From assembly GCA_900542965.1 (NCBI GenBank), contig UQPY01000001.1:38502-102501 (forward strand): a stretch of 64,000 nt of DNA. Direction: 5' to 3'. The position numbers and the translations under genes are program-made. The notes under the pieces are model-generated. The model saw only the letters and a list, made by a program, of their open reading frames with translations, did not search any database and had not been told where the DNA came from. This DNA comes from an uncultured Collinsella sp. (GTDB taxonomy: Bacteria > Actinomycetota > Coriobacteriia > Coriobacteriales > Coriobacteriaceae). Shown here piece after piece: positions 27,165 through 36,459 of the stretch (position 1 is the stretch's first letter; each line of letters starts with the position of its first letter).

Positions 27165-27422
27165 TTACGCGTTCGCGAGCGGGCGTACGCTGACCCTGTG
27201 CTTGATACCCTTGTGGAACTCAACGGTACCGTCGACCAGCGCGAACAGCGTGTCGTCCTTACCACGGCCAACGTTCTCACCCGGGTGGATGTGCGTGCCG
27301 TGCTGACGGACGAGAATCGTGCCCGTGGTTACCGTCTGGCCGGCATAGCGCTTCGTGCCAAGGCGCTGACCGCGGGAGTCACGGCCATTACGGGAGGAAC
27401 CGAGTCCTTTTTTGTGTGCCAT
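27165..27422 (-). CDS. rpmA: 50S ribosomal protein L27
   Basis: L27 reaches the peptidyl-transferase centre with its N-terminus. The 85-residue protein begins [16 protein letters not shown] and continues [19 protein letters not shown], both diagnostic. There is no N-terminal leader to be cleaved, unlike Firmicutes L27. It follows rplU by about 33 bases. Confidence 0.97.
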   Translation of the reverse strand: MAHKKGLGSSRNGRDSRGQRLGTKRYAGQTVTTGTILVRQHGTHIHPGENVGRGKDDTLFALVDGTVEFHKGIKHRVSVRPLANA

Positions 27423-27455
27423 TGTGTATACCTACTCTTTCGTTACGAGTGTAAT

Positions 27456-27830
27456 CTACTCGGCGACGGGAGCCTCGGCAACAGCCTCGGCCTCTGCCTT
27501 GACAGCCTTCTTGGCGCGGGACGTAGCCTGGACCTTCACGATCTTCAGCTTGGTGAGCTGCTGACGGTGACCCTTCAGACGACGATAGCGCTTACGCTTG
27601 TGGAACTTGAAGACCAGCTGCTTCTCGCCCTTGAACTGCTCAACGATCTGAGCGGTAACCTTGGCCTTGGCCAGCTTGTCGGGATCGGTGACGATCTTCT
27701 TACCATCGTTGAGGAAGATAACCGGCAGGGTGACCTTGTCGCCCTCATTGCCCTCGATCTTCTCGACGGTGATGACATCGTCGGTGGCGACCTTGTACTG
27801 CTTGCCGCCCGTGTTAACGATTGCGTACAT
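27456..27830 (-). CDS. rplU: 50S ribosomal protein L21
   Basis: Large-subunit protein. It begins MYAIVNTGGKQYKVATDD, with the later block KFHKRKRYRRLKGHRQQLTKLKI typical of L21. The C-terminal 20 residues form an Ala/Glu/Val-rich tail. The start at 27830 is preferred to one seven codons upstream because the family begins at MYAIV. rplU-rpmA have their own promoter just upstream. Confidence 0.97.
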   Translation of the reverse strand: MYAIVNTGGKQYKVATDDVITVEKIEGNEGDKVTLPVIFLNDGKKIVTDPDKLAKAKVTAQIVEQFKGEKQLVFKFHKRKRYRRLKGHRQQLTKLKIVKVQATSRAKKAVKAEAEAVAEAPVAE

Positions 27831-27872
27831 GTTTACTTGCCCTTCATGCATCAGTTAGTGCAACAGCCGAAT

Positions 27873-27901
27873 ATAGTAGCAGGCGAAAATACCCCCGTCA
27901 A
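27873..27901 (-). promoter_or_regulatory. Promoter for rplU-rpmA
   Basis: Minus strand TTGACG (27896-27901) and TACTAT (27873-27878) with a 17-base spacer. The -35 overlaps the end of the upstream TIGR03936 gene. The leader before rplU is about 40 bases. Confidence 0.65.
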
Positions 27902-28710
27902 CGAGTATGTGGAGCAAATCCACAAGTTCGCACAGGTATGGGGCTGACGAGTCGGCCCTCGTCGTCCTCGCATGCTTGATTCTGACGCTCGACATCGTAG
28001 GAGCAGATGGTCACGAGGTCTTGCATACCGGTGGAAACAATAGGTGCATCCACGCCCGGGGTCAAGCCCTGCAACAAAACATCAGCAGCAGAAAGCAAAA
28101 TTTCCGGACGCATAGAGCCCTCGTTGTCGGCATGGGTGTCGAGCATGAGAACCAAATGGTCCGGGCGCTCCCCCGCCGTGAGCTCATAGCCAACGAGCGT
28201 GTGATCCAAATCCAAGCGCTTGCTCTTTTTGCCGCGCGCGTAGTCGATGCCATGATCCGCGCGCAGCGTGTCGATCGCACGACGCACCTCGTCGGCGCTT
28301 ACGGGCGCCTCGGGATCCAGGTGTAAGTCGATGCGATACGACAGGCGCGTGAGCTGCGCCGTCAATGCCGGCGTGCGCACGTCGATGTACGCCGCCTCGA
28401 TGGGCGCCAGATCGGCCGGAGACGCCGCAGCCAGGCGCTCAAACGCCTCGTCGAGCGCCACGAACTCGGTCATAAACAGGTCATACCACTCGCAGGTCGA
28501 CGACGTACCAACCGGTAGCGCCGAAGAGAAGCCCACGCGCATGTGCGGAGAGAAGCCCTGCGTGACGGCATAGGGAAGTCCCGCACGGCGCACGATGCGC
28601 TCAATGGTATGGATCACTTCGAGATGGCCCAGGTACTTAAGGCGATCGCGCTTGCCATAGCGAACACGAAGTCTAAAGAGCGTGGGGTTGTCGGTCAGGC
28701 GCTCACTCAT
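27898..28710 (-). CDS. TIGR03936/DUF2344 family protein (partner of radical SAM protein)
   Basis: Conserved protein of unknown activity nearly always found next to, or fused with, a TIGR03960 radical SAM protein. The 270-residue product begins with the family block RLRVRYGKRDRLKYLGHLEVIHTIERIVRRAGLP (Arg/Lys-rich). AVTQGFSPHMRVGFSSALPVG follows and the rest is a variable C-terminal half. Its ATG overlaps the stop of the radical SAM gene (ATGA), so the two are translationally coupled. Many genomes place an RNase G gene between this pair and rplU; here it is missing. Confidence 0.85.
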   Translation of the reverse strand: MSERLTDNPTLFRLRVRYGKRDRLKYLGHLEVIHTIERIVRRAGLPYAVTQGFSPHMRVGFSSALPVGTSSTCEWYDLFMTEFVALDEAFERLAAASPADLAPIEAAYIDVRTPALTAQLTRLSYRIDLHLDPEAPVSADEVRRAIDTLRADHGIDYARGKKSKRLDLDHTLVGYELTAGERPDHLVLMLDTHADNEGSMRPEILLSAADVLLQGLTPGVDAPIVSTGMQDLVTICSYDVERQNQACEDDEGRLVSPIPVRTCGFAPHTR

Positions 28711-30584
28711 GCGCGATCACCCATCAATACATTCTTGGCGTGGAGCGTGGGGCAGATCCCGCAGCCGGTGCACGACGTACGGGTGCAGTCGGGAGTCGTG
28801 ACGCCCTCGAGCGAGCGACGGTACTCGCGCTCGAGGAAACCGCGCGTACAGCCGGGGCTCACATGCTCCCACGGCAGGCGCCAGTCCAACTCGTAGGGCA
28901 GGTGCACGAGCTCATTGAGGTCGATGCCGTTTTTGGCAGCAGCCTCCTTCCAGTTATCGAGCGAGAAATGCTCTACCCAGGCGTCAAAGCGAGAGCCCGA
29001 GCGCCAAGCGTCGATGATGACGGGCGTCATGTCGCGACCGGCGCGGGACAGCGCGGCCTCGATGAGCGAAGTCTCGGCATCGTGGTAATGCACGCGGACG
29101 GCACGGTTGCGAACGCTCGTGATAAGCAGCTTCTGGCGACGCTTGACGTCGTCGTAGTCGAGCTGCGGGCACCACTGGAACGGCGTGGCGGCCTTGGGGA
29201 TAAAGACCGAAACCGAGATGGACACCGAGATCGAGCCGCGACGAGCCTTGGGCACCACGGAACGACCGAGCTCCAGCACGTGATCGGCCAGATTGGCGAT
29301 GGCCACGATGTCCTCGTCGCGCTCGCCGGGAAGGCCCATCATAAAGTAGAGCTTCATGCGGTTCCAGCCGGCCTCGAAGGCCGCCTTGGCCGCACGGTCC
29401 AGGTCCTCCTCGGTCACGTTCTTGTTAATGATGTCGCGCATGCGCTGGCTGCCGGCCTCGGGCGCGAACGTCAGTCCGCCCTTCTTTTCGCCGGCGACCG
29501 ACTCGGCCATATCCACGCCAAACGAATCCAGGCGCTGCGACGGAATAGACACGCGAATACCCGTATCCTCCAGGCGACGGTTGAGCCTGCCGAGCACGTC
29601 GCGAATGCAGGAGTGGTCGGTCGTGGAGAGCGAGGTCAGCGACACCTCGTCATAGCCAGTCTTTTCCAGACCCTGAATCACCGACGAGACAATCTGGTCG
29701 GCCGAGCGCTCGCGCACCGGGCGATACGTCATGCCAGCCTGGCAAAAACGACAGCCGCGGGCGCAGCCGCGCAGGATCTCGATAGACAGGCGGTCGTGGA
29801 CCAGCTGCGCATAGGGCACGCACGACTGCGACAGCGGATTCGTGGCGCCGAAATCCTCGACGACGCGCTTGTAGACCACGGTCGGCGCATCCTTGCCCTC
29901 ACGCGGCACGGTGTAGCCATGCGGCGAGCAGGGCTCGTCGTGACGAACCTCATAGAGCGACGGCACGTAGTTGCCACCAATGGATGCAAGCTGCTCAACA
30001 ATCTGCGCGCGCGGGACCCCTTCGTCACGCAGACGGCGATGCAGCTGGCAGGTCTCGAGCAGCGATTCCTCGCCCTCACCGATGAGGATGGCATCGAAGA
30101 AGGCCGCGTACGGCTCGGGGTTGTACACCGAGGGGCCGCCGGCGATGATGATAGGGTCGTCTTCGCCTCGGTCGGCCGCCAACAGTGGAATGCCAGCGAG
30201 GTCGAGTGCCTCGAGGAAGTTCGTCACCGCCATCTCGTGCGGCACATGCAGACCGACGATATCAAACGAAGCGACCGGCGCTGCACCCTCAAGCGAGAGC
30301 AGCGGAATGCCCGCCTCGCGCATAGCGTCACCCATATCGGGCCACGGCACATAGCCACGCTCGCAGGAGATGCCCTCGGCCTGGTTAAGGATGTTGTAGA
30401 GGATGGCGATACCCTGGTTGGGCAGACCGACCTCGTACACATCCGGATAGATCAGGCAGCAACGGTAGTCGGCATCGGCCTTGGAAAGCGTGCCCCACTC
30501 GTGATCGATATAGCGACTCGGCTTCTCGACCTTGGCGAGCAACGGCTCAATTAAATGAAAACAGTCTTGGTATGCAACGCGCAA
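28707..30584 (-). CDS. TIGR03960 family B12-binding radical SAM protein
   Basis: Predicted iron-sulfur enzyme with an N-terminal cobalamin-binding-like domain and a radical SAM core; substrate unknown. The 625-residue protein shows YPDVYEVGLPNQGIAILYNI and IIIAGGPSVYNPEPYAAFFDAI in the N-terminal half. The 4Fe-4S motif GCARGCRFCQAG lies near residue 285, and MMGLPGERDEDI follows. A second Cys cluster, TSCTGCGIC, sits at the C-terminus and may hold another cluster. The start is TTG 30584. It lies between the DUF697-like gene and its DUF2344 partner. Confidence 0.88.
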   Translation of the reverse strand: MRVAYQDCFHLIEPLLAKVEKPSRYIDHEWGTLSKADADYRCCLIYPDVYEVGLPNQGIAILYNILNQAEGISCERGYVPWPDMGDAMREAGIPLLSLEGAAPVASFDIVGLHVPHEMAVTNFLEALDLAGIPLLAADRGEDDPIIIAGGPSVYNPEPYAAFFDAILIGEGEESLLETCQLHRRLRDEGVPRAQIVEQLASIGGNYVPSLYEVRHDEPCSPHGYTVPREGKDAPTVVYKRVVEDFGATNPLSQSCVPYAQLVHDRLSIEILRGCARGCRFCQAGMTYRPVRERSADQIVSSVIQGLEKTGYDEVSLTSLSTTDHSCIRDVLGRLNRRLEDTGIRVSIPSQRLDSFGVDMAESVAGEKKGGLTFAPEAGSQRMRDIINKNVTEEDLDRAAKAAFEAGWNRMKLYFMMGLPGERDEDIVAIANLADHVLELGRSVVPKARRGSISVSISVSVFIPKAATPFQWCPQLDYDDVKRRQKLLITSVRNRAVRVHYHDAETSLIEAALSRAGRDMTPVIIDAWRSGSRFDAWVEHFSLDNWKEAAAKNGIDLNELVHLPYELDWRLPWEHVSPGCTRGFLEREYRRSLEGVTTPDCTRTSCTGCGICPTLHAKNVLMGDRA

Positions 30585-30594
30585 CGGAAAACCC

Positions 30595-31524
30595 CTAAGC
30601 AGCGATATCGGATGCGTCCTGATAGGACGCCATAGGACGGGTAGCGCCCGCGACCGTGGTCACCAGATCGCGAACGCGGGAGAACGTGGCAGTGACCACC
30701 TCGTTGGCACGGCTGTAGTCGACATCGCGCTCGTAGAGCGAAACGAGCGCACGGCCCATGCCATAGGTGCCCGCGGCAGCAGTGAGCGCCTTGACGGCAA
30801 ACCCAATATGCGGCGTCTGCTTGACGAGCGCGCGGGTGACCGCGCGGATCACAAGACCGCCGGCAAGCACGCCCGCGACCTCGTAGCCGCGCTCGGGCTT
30901 AATGCCGCGTCCAAAGACGGCAGCGAGCTCAAAGAGCATACCCACCTGCGCCAGCGCCATAACGGGATAATCGGCGCCCGGCAAAAACACCAGCGCACCG
31001 GTCGCCATATTGGTGAGCGCGCACGAGGTGATGATACGATTGGCCGCAGCGATGCGCATGAAGGCAAAGTTCGCCGCAAAAGCCGTTTCCTTGTCGGTGC
31101 GATCGAGAATCCAGCGGGCAAGCGTCTCGAGCAGATACGTCTTATCGGTTGCCGCTACCACGCCGAGCATGGGCGTAGACTCCTCGATAAACGGCACCTC
31201 CACAGCAGACTCGGCAAGCACGCACACGGGCGCGCCGGCGATCACGAGCTCCTGCACGGCACTCTCCAAGCGGTCGGAACCACACGAGAGCACCAGCACC
31301 ACATCGGTATCGGTCTTTGGAGCAATTCGCTCCTCCCCCAGACGCTCGACGCGCACAATGCCCGAGGTCGTCTGCGGCACAAAGGCGTCACGCACCGTCT
31401 CGGCCAGAAAGCGCGAGGCGGACGAATCCAGATAGACCGAGACGCGCACAGGTGTATCGGAATCCTTCTTAACGGACGCGCCCATCTTAAAAGCGCGGGT
31501 CAGCTTATCTACGGGAATTTTCAT
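30595..31524 (-). CDS. DUF697-like protein of unknown function
   Basis: A 309-residue protein. The C-terminal half (about 155-280) contains RIITSCALTNMATGALVFLPGADYPVMALAQ-like sequence followed by a Gly/Ala-rich, weakly hydrophobic stretch, resembling the DUF697 family often attached to GTPases. The N-terminal half (DTPVRVSVYLDSSASRFLAE, then DTDVVLVLSCGSDRLESAV) has a Rossmann-like beta-alpha pattern but no P-loop. It sits between rodA and the radical SAM gene on the same strand with small gaps. Placement suggests a cell-envelope role; that is inference. Confidence 0.65.
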   Translation of the reverse strand: MKIPVDKLTRAFKMGASVKKDSDTPVRVSVYLDSSASRFLAETVRDAFVPQTTSGIVRVERLGEERIAPKTDTDVVLVLSCGSDRLESAVQELVIAGAPVCVLAESAVEVPFIEESTPMLGVVAATDKTYLLETLARWILDRTDKETAFAANFAFMRIAAANRIITSCALTNMATGALVFLPGADYPVMALAQVGMLFELAAVFGRGIKPERGYEVAGVLAGGLVIRAVTRALVKQTPHIGFAVKALTAAAGTYGMGRALVSLYERDVDYSRANEVVTATFSRVRDLVTTVAGATRPMASYQDASDIAA

Positions 31525-31542
31525 GGCAAACCCCTCCAGCGG

Positions 31543-32769
31543 TTACGCGGCGCCCGAACGATGCCGCCATATGGATTGTACGATACCCACCGTCAGCAGC
31601 TGAATCATCATCGAAGACGAACCGATGCTAATAAACGGTAGCGGAATACCGGTAATCGGCATCATGCCGATGCACATGCCGATGTTTTCGAAAGTCTGGA
31701 ACGCCCACATGCCAACGATGCCCACACACGAAAGACGCAAAAACAGCGACTCGCACTTAAAGGCGACGCGAATCGTCGAAAAGATCAGCAGCACGTAGAG
31801 GCACAGGAGCAAAAAGGAACCGCAAAAGCCAAAGGTCTCGGACAGGAAGGCGAAGACGAAGTCGGTGTGGAACTCAGGCAGAAAGCCGCCGGCCGACTGC
31901 GTCGCATGCCCCAGGCCCTTACCAAAGAAGCCGCCCGAGCCAACGGCGATAAGCGACTGCTGCAGGTTGTAGGCATCGTCCGAATCGGCATTATCGGGGT
32001 CGATAAAGACCGTCAGACGGTTCATCTGATACTGCTTGATGAGCACATCGTGGCCGAGCAACGAATCAAAGACCGAATCAAGCGCCAGGACGAGGGCCAC
32101 CAGGCCCACGAGCAGGGCCAGGGTCGACAGCACCCATTCGCGGCGTGCACCGCTCATGCAGATGACGATGGCGCCCGAAACCAGCACGACCAGGCCCGAG
32201 CCCAGGTCACCCATGGCAACGACGGCCAAAAACGGAATGGACAGCATGCCGCAGAGCTTGACGTAGTCGCGAACGGTATCGATGCGACCGTTATACTGCG
32301 AACCAAGCGTAGCAATAAAGAAGATGGTGATGAGCTTGGCAAGCTCAACCGGCTGGAACGTCAAGCCGATACCGGGAATCTTGATCCAGCCCGTCATGCC
32401 CAGACCGCCCGTATAGGACAGACCCGGAATCTTGGGCGAGAAGATCACGATCAGGTCGATGACGAGCAACGCCGTCGAGAAATTGGAAATACCGCGCAGG
32501 TCGGTACGCCAGACCAGCACCGCCAGCACCGCCCCGATGCCAATTCCCAGCAGATGGCGTGAAAACGATGCATCGGCCTTAAACTGCGAAGCCGACCAGA
32601 TAATGATGGCACCGTAGGCGACGAGCGCCACAGTAGCCACGAGCACACCGATATGCACCTTTTGGCGAAACGTGCCGCGCGAGGCCGAAAGTTGTTTGTT
32701 GACGCGGTCCAGGCTGCTGCGAGAGCCGGTCTTGGTTGAACGGAACAGATCCGCCGGAGAAAAATCCAT
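31543..32769 (-). CDS. mrdB: Rod-shape-determining protein RodA (SEDS glycosyltransferase)
   Basis: Polymerises glycan strands from lipid II for sidewall growth together with PBP2. The 408-residue protein has about ten hydrophobic segments after a 35-residue cytoplasmic N-terminus. It also has the SEDS end motif TGIPLPFISIGSSSMM, the internal FQPVELAKL block and GFLPEFHTDFVFAFLSETFG. It is nine bases downstream of mrdA, in the shape operon mreB-mreC-mreD-mrdA-mrdB, which supports RodA rather than FtsW. Confidence 0.93.
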   Translation of the reverse strand: MDFSPADLFRSTKTGSRSSLDRVNKQLSASRGTFRQKVHIGVLVATVALVAYGAIIIWSASQFKADASFSRHLLGIGIGAVLAVLVWRTDLRGISNFSTALLVIDLIVIFSPKIPGLSYTGGLGMTGWIKIPGIGLTFQPVELAKLITIFFIATLGSQYNGRIDTVRDYVKLCGMLSIPFLAVVAMGDLGSGLVVLVSGAIVICMSGARREWVLSTLALLVGLVALVLALDSVFDSLLGHDVLIKQYQMNRLTVFIDPDNADSDDAYNLQQSLIAVGSGGFFGKGLGHATQSAGGFLPEFHTDFVFAFLSETFGFCGSFLLLCLYVLLIFSTIRVAFKCESLFLRLSCVGIVGMWAFQTFENIGMCIGMMPITGIPLPFISIGSSSMMIQLLTVGIVQSIWRHRSGAA

Positions 32770-32778
32770 CGCAACCTC

Positions 32779-34848
32779 CTATCGAACCGAAGAATCGCCC
32801 GAGGCCGAAGAGGTATCGGGCTCGTCATAAATCACGCCGAGCACGTCGCGCACGACATGCATCGCGGTATCTGAGCCACCGCCGCCCTGCTCCAGGACGG
32901 TAGCGATGACATACTTGGGATCATCGGCCGGTGCATAGGCGCAGAACCACGCGTATTCGTCCTCGCCACTTTTCTCGCCCGTGCCCGACTTGCCGTATAC
33001 CTGCGGCGTCAGGGTGCCAAAGTGCGCCGCCAGGGACGTCGATGCCGTGTAAATCACGTCGTGCATGCCGTTGCGAACAAGAGCCAAATCCGAATCGCTG
33101 TTGATCTTGGCCTCCAGGCGCTTCTTCTTGCCCTTGCCATTGTACTTATAGGCATCGCCGTCGCCATCGCGCGACACGGCAGACAAAAATACGTGAGGCA
33201 CGTACTGTTTGCCGCCGTTGGCAAGACCCATATAGGCGCACGCCATCTGCAGGGGCGTCACCAGGATGTCACCCTGACCGATGGCAATGTTGGTCATATC
33301 GCCGGCATTCCACTTGCGGTCCTCGGCAGATGCGTCGGTGAAGTACGACTCTTTCCACTCGGCATCGGGAATACGGCCCGCGCCCTCACTCGGCAAATCG
33401 ATACCGCAGGTCTTGCCTAGACCCCAGCGACGAAAGACCTCCTGCAGGCCCTCGGGATGTTGCTCGTCATAAAAGAACGCCTTGCCCATGTCGTAGAAGA
33501 CGGGGTCGCACGAGTTGGCGATACCCGACTGCAGCGTCATGGTGCCGTGGCCAGACGTCAGCCAGCAGCGCTTGCCCCAAGCCTTGCCCAGGCCCGTCCA
33601 ATAGCCCGTGCAGTTGGTTGTCTGCGTTGAAGTGTAGGTTCCAAACTCAAGACCGGCCAGCGCCGAGAGCGGCTTGATGGTCGAGGCCGACATGTACTGT
33701 CCGCTAATGGCGCGGTTGAGCAGCGGGTGCGAACCCTTGTCATCATTGAGCTCGGTCCACACGTCATTTGAGACGCCGCCGATAAAGACGGACGGATCGA
33801 ACTTGGGCTCGCTCGCCATGCCCAGGATCTCGCCATTGTTGGGATCGAGACACACCACAGCGCCGTTGCCGGCATTGCTGTAGCCAGTGGTCTTGGCAAG
33901 CTCGATAGCGCTCGCCAGTGCCGCCTCACAGGCCTGTTGGATCTTAAGGTCGAGCGTGAGCTTAATGTCAGAGCCGGCCTTTGCGGGTACGGCGCCGGCC
34001 TGACCGGTCACATTGCCCGAGGCATCGACCTTGACGGTCTGCTCGCCACGAATACCCTGCAGCAGGTTTTCGTAGTAGCTCTCAACACCCGCCTGGCCCA
34101 CGATATCGCCCGACTGGTACGTAATCTTGCCAGCAGAAGCATTATCATCGCCAGAGGTTTTCTTATTCTGGGCCTCGAGCTGCTCGGAGGTAATGGTGCC
34201 GGTATAGCCCAAGATATGGCATGCCGTCTCGCCGTATGGATACTGGCGCTCGGTACGCTCGGCAATCTTGACGCCCGGGAACTCGCCGGCGTGTTCCTTG
34301 ATATAGGCAACCGTGGAGCGACGGACGTCCGTCGCGATGGTATGCAGGCTCTGAGCGCCCTCTGTATTGTCCTGAATATTGCGAAGGACCGCCACATAAG
34401 GCATTCCAAGCACGTTGGCAAGATGGCGAACCAGAACCTCATCCTCGGCAAGGTCGCGGTAGGCCACGACAGCAAGTGAGGGACGGTTCTGGACAAGCGC
34501 CACGCCATTGCGGTCGAGGATGCGGCCGCGTACAGCGGGAGTGGTAACGGTGCGAGTCTGATTGCTATTAGCCTGCTTCTCGTAATAGTCCGACGAGACC
34601 ATCTGCATGCCCCACAGCTTGACGGCGAGCGCCGCAAACATCGCGCCCACACCCGTGGTGAGGATGGAAAAGCGGCCCTTAAAGGCGGTCGCCGCGGTAT
34701 TGCCCTCGCCCTCGGTGGCGCGTGGGGCCGTTCCATGCTGCGTATCGTAGGTAAAACGGGAATCGCCACGACGCATGATGACCAGCGCGACCACGATGGC
34801 CACAACCAGCACGATACCGGCGATAATAACCGTCAACTGGGAAGACAT
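32779..34848 (-). CDS. mrdA: Penicillin-binding protein 2 (class B transpeptidase)
   Basis: Peptidoglycan D,D-transpeptidase of the elongasome. The 689-residue protein has two hydrophobic segments near the N-terminus (about 5-25 and 60-80). A pedestal domain follows (RGRILDRNGVALVQNRPSL) and then the transpeptidase domain, with SxxK at Ser389-Lys392 (ASTIKP). NSCDP serves as the second motif and KSGTG as the third. An unusual feature is the extra N-terminal helix plus 35-residue linker before the usual anchor. It directly follows mreD and precedes rodA. Confidence 0.94.
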   Translation of the reverse strand: MSSQLTVIIAGIVLVVAIVVALVIMRRGDSRFTYDTQHGTAPRATEGEGNTAATAFKGRFSILTTGVGAMFAALAVKLWGMQMVSSDYYEKQANSNQTRTVTTPAVRGRILDRNGVALVQNRPSLAVVAYRDLAEDEVLVRHLANVLGMPYVAVLRNIQDNTEGAQSLHTIATDVRRSTVAYIKEHAGEFPGVKIAERTERQYPYGETACHILGYTGTITSEQLEAQNKKTSGDDNASAGKITYQSGDIVGQAGVESYYENLLQGIRGEQTVKVDASGNVTGQAGAVPAKAGSDIKLTLDLKIQQACEAALASAIELAKTTGYSNAGNGAVVCLDPNNGEILGMASEPKFDPSVFIGGVSNDVWTELNDDKGSHPLLNRAISGQYMSASTIKPLSALAGLEFGTYTSTQTTNCTGYWTGLGKAWGKRCWLTSGHGTMTLQSGIANSCDPVFYDMGKAFFYDEQHPEGLQEVFRRWGLGKTCGIDLPSEGAGRIPDAEWKESYFTDASAEDRKWNAGDMTNIAIGQGDILVTPLQMACAYMGLANGGKQYVPHVFLSAVSRDGDGDAYKYNGKGKKKRLEAKINSDSDLALVRNGMHDVIYTASTSLAAHFGTLTPQVYGKSGTGEKSGEDEYAWFCAYAPADDPKYVIATVLEQGGGGSDTAMHVVRDVLGVIYDEPDTSSASGDSSVR

Positions 34849-34861
34849 CTACGGGCCTCCC

Positions 34862-35428
34862 CTATTTGAGCTTGCGGGTCTTGGGCTTAAAGCGCATACC
34901 CGTCTGGCGTCCGCCACGTGCGGAGAATCCATAGCCGGACTGCGGCACGACGCCGGACATCAAAAACGGAATGGCAACCAGACCCGTCAGGATCGAGGAC
35001 GGCAGCGCATGGCCGAAGATCGCCACGACAAAGCTCGTCTCCAAACCCATAAACAGCAAGATGATGCTGTAAATCACATTAATGACGAGCGCAAAGGCGC
35101 CCACAGTGACGCCGCGCGCACTCGGGGTACCGCCCGTCTGACCGACGGCGCTGTGCACCAGGGCAAAAGAACCCACGGTCAGCAGGAGCGACATAACGCC
35201 CACCGGCACGGCAGCGGACAGGTCATAAAACAAGCCGCTGCAAAAACCGCACACGACGGCACGGGTCGGGTCGCCCGAGAACACACTCAGGCACACCAAG
35301 ATAATCATGAAGTTGACGCGACCACCCGCAATGGAGATCTGCGGTGCCAGGCCTGCCTGCAGCAGCACGCACACGATGGCGGCGATCACAAACGTACGGG
35401 AGCTCATCCCCTGCTCGTGTAGATCCAT
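34862..35428 (-). CDS. mreD: MreD-like membrane protein
   Basis: Membrane component of the Mre elongation complex. The roughly 188-residue product has about five hydrophobic segments. Its pattern (GRVNFMIILVCLSVFSGDPT, then GFCSGLFYDLSAAVPVGVMS) fits the MreD family's G-x-x-x-G-L-x-x-D loop. ATG 35428 is preferred to one two codons upstream, given the GGGGG site. Sequence similarity in this family is always weak; position between mreC and mrdA is the strongest evidence. Confidence 0.85.
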   Translation of the reverse strand: MDLHEQGMSSRTFVIAAIVCVLLQAGLAPQISIAGGRVNFMIILVCLSVFSGDPTRAVVCGFCSGLFYDLSAAVPVGVMSLLLTVGSFALVHSAVGQTGGTPSARGVTVGAFALVINVIYSIILLFMGLETSFVVAIFGHALPSSILTGLVAIPFLMSGVVPQSGYGFSARGGRQTGMRFKPKTRKLK

Positions 35429-35439
35429 GGACATGCCCC

Positions 35440-36438
35440 CTATTCGCTCGAGCCGGAATCGGTCGTCTCGGACGTGTCGGAACTGTCATCCGAGCTCTCG
35501 TCCTTCGTCTTGGTCGCAGCATCGCGCGACGTTCCCTGCGGTGTGCTGTTGGCCGTGCTCACGTCTTCATCCGAGGCCGACTGTTCGTCGGTCAGCGAGG
35601 TGATGACCAGCACTTCCTCGTTGTTCTCGGCCGTCGTCTGGGCGCGCACCACAATGGTGTAGTACACGTCGTTTGCCGATTTCTCAACCGACGAGACGGT
35701 GCCAAGCGGAAGGCCCTTGGGGAACACGCCACCGATGCCCGAGGTCACGATGATATCGCCAACCTTAACGTCGGAGTCAACGCTCACGTACTCAAGACGC
35801 AGCGTGCCGTCAGCCTGACCCTGCAGCATGCCTTGGGCGCGCGTGTCCTGCACCATAGCGGACACGCCGGAGTTCTCGTCGCCAATCAGGCGCACGGTAG
35901 AGGTCTTGGCCGATACCTCGATAATCTGGCCGATAACACCGGCAGAGCTCGTCACGGGCATGTTGATGGTAAGGCCGTCGGCAGAGCCCTTGTCGATGGT
36001 AACGGTCGAGGTCCAGGCATCGCCGGAAGCACCAACGATACGAGCTGCGGTCGATTTGAGGTTATAGGTCGACTGCAGGCCGACCAGCCCCTCCAGACGC
36101 TCGGCGGTCTTTTGAGCCTCGGAGAGCTCAGCAACTTTAGAGGTCAGTTCCTCGTTTTGCTTCTTGAGCTCGTCGAGCGTGTCCTGCGACGCCGTAAGGT
36201 TAGAGAACACGTTGCCGATCGCATTGAAAGGAGCCGCCACGGCCGAGCCCACGAAGCGCACCGGCGAGGTAATCGTCGTTACGCCCGAACGCACGGCATG
36301 AATCGGTCCTGCCTCGCCCTCGCGGATGTAAAACGTGAGCAGCAACACCGAAATCAGGCTGAAAACAATCAACGGGCGCATACCCGTTGATTGTCGCTTG
36401 GTATTCAGATTTGTGGAGAAACCCGAAGATCGTGCCAA
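35440..36438 (-). CDS. mreC: Rod-shape-determining protein MreC
   Basis: Scaffold linking MreB and PBP2. The 332-residue protein has a single membrane segment (about 21-38), then a coiled coil (about 85-115, LDELKKQNEELTSKVAEL). The beta-barrel domain follows, with IDKGSADGLTINMPV, LIGDENSGVSAMV, and GDIIVTSGIGGVFPKGLPLG. The last 50 residues are a low-complexity Ser/Asp/Thr tail. The start is TTG 36438 behind GGTGGA. It lies between mreB and mreD. Confidence 0.95.
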   Translation of the reverse strand: MARSSGFSTNLNTKRQSTGMRPLIVFSLISVLLLTFYIREGEAGPIHAVRSGVTTITSPVRFVGSAVAAPFNAIGNVFSNLTASQDTLDELKKQNEELTSKVAELSEAQKTAERLEGLVGLQSTYNLKSTAARIVGASGDAWTSTVTIDKGSADGLTINMPVTSSAGVIGQIIEVSAKTSTVRLIGDENSGVSAMVQDTRAQGMLQGQADGTLRLEYVSVDSDVKVGDIIVTSGIGGVFPKGLPLGTVSSVEKSANDVYYTIVVRAQTTAENNEEVLVITSLTDEQSASDEDVSTANSTPQGTSRDAATKTKDESSDDSSDTSETTDSGSSE

Positions 36439-36459
36439 ATGGAATCCACCTTTTGGAAA

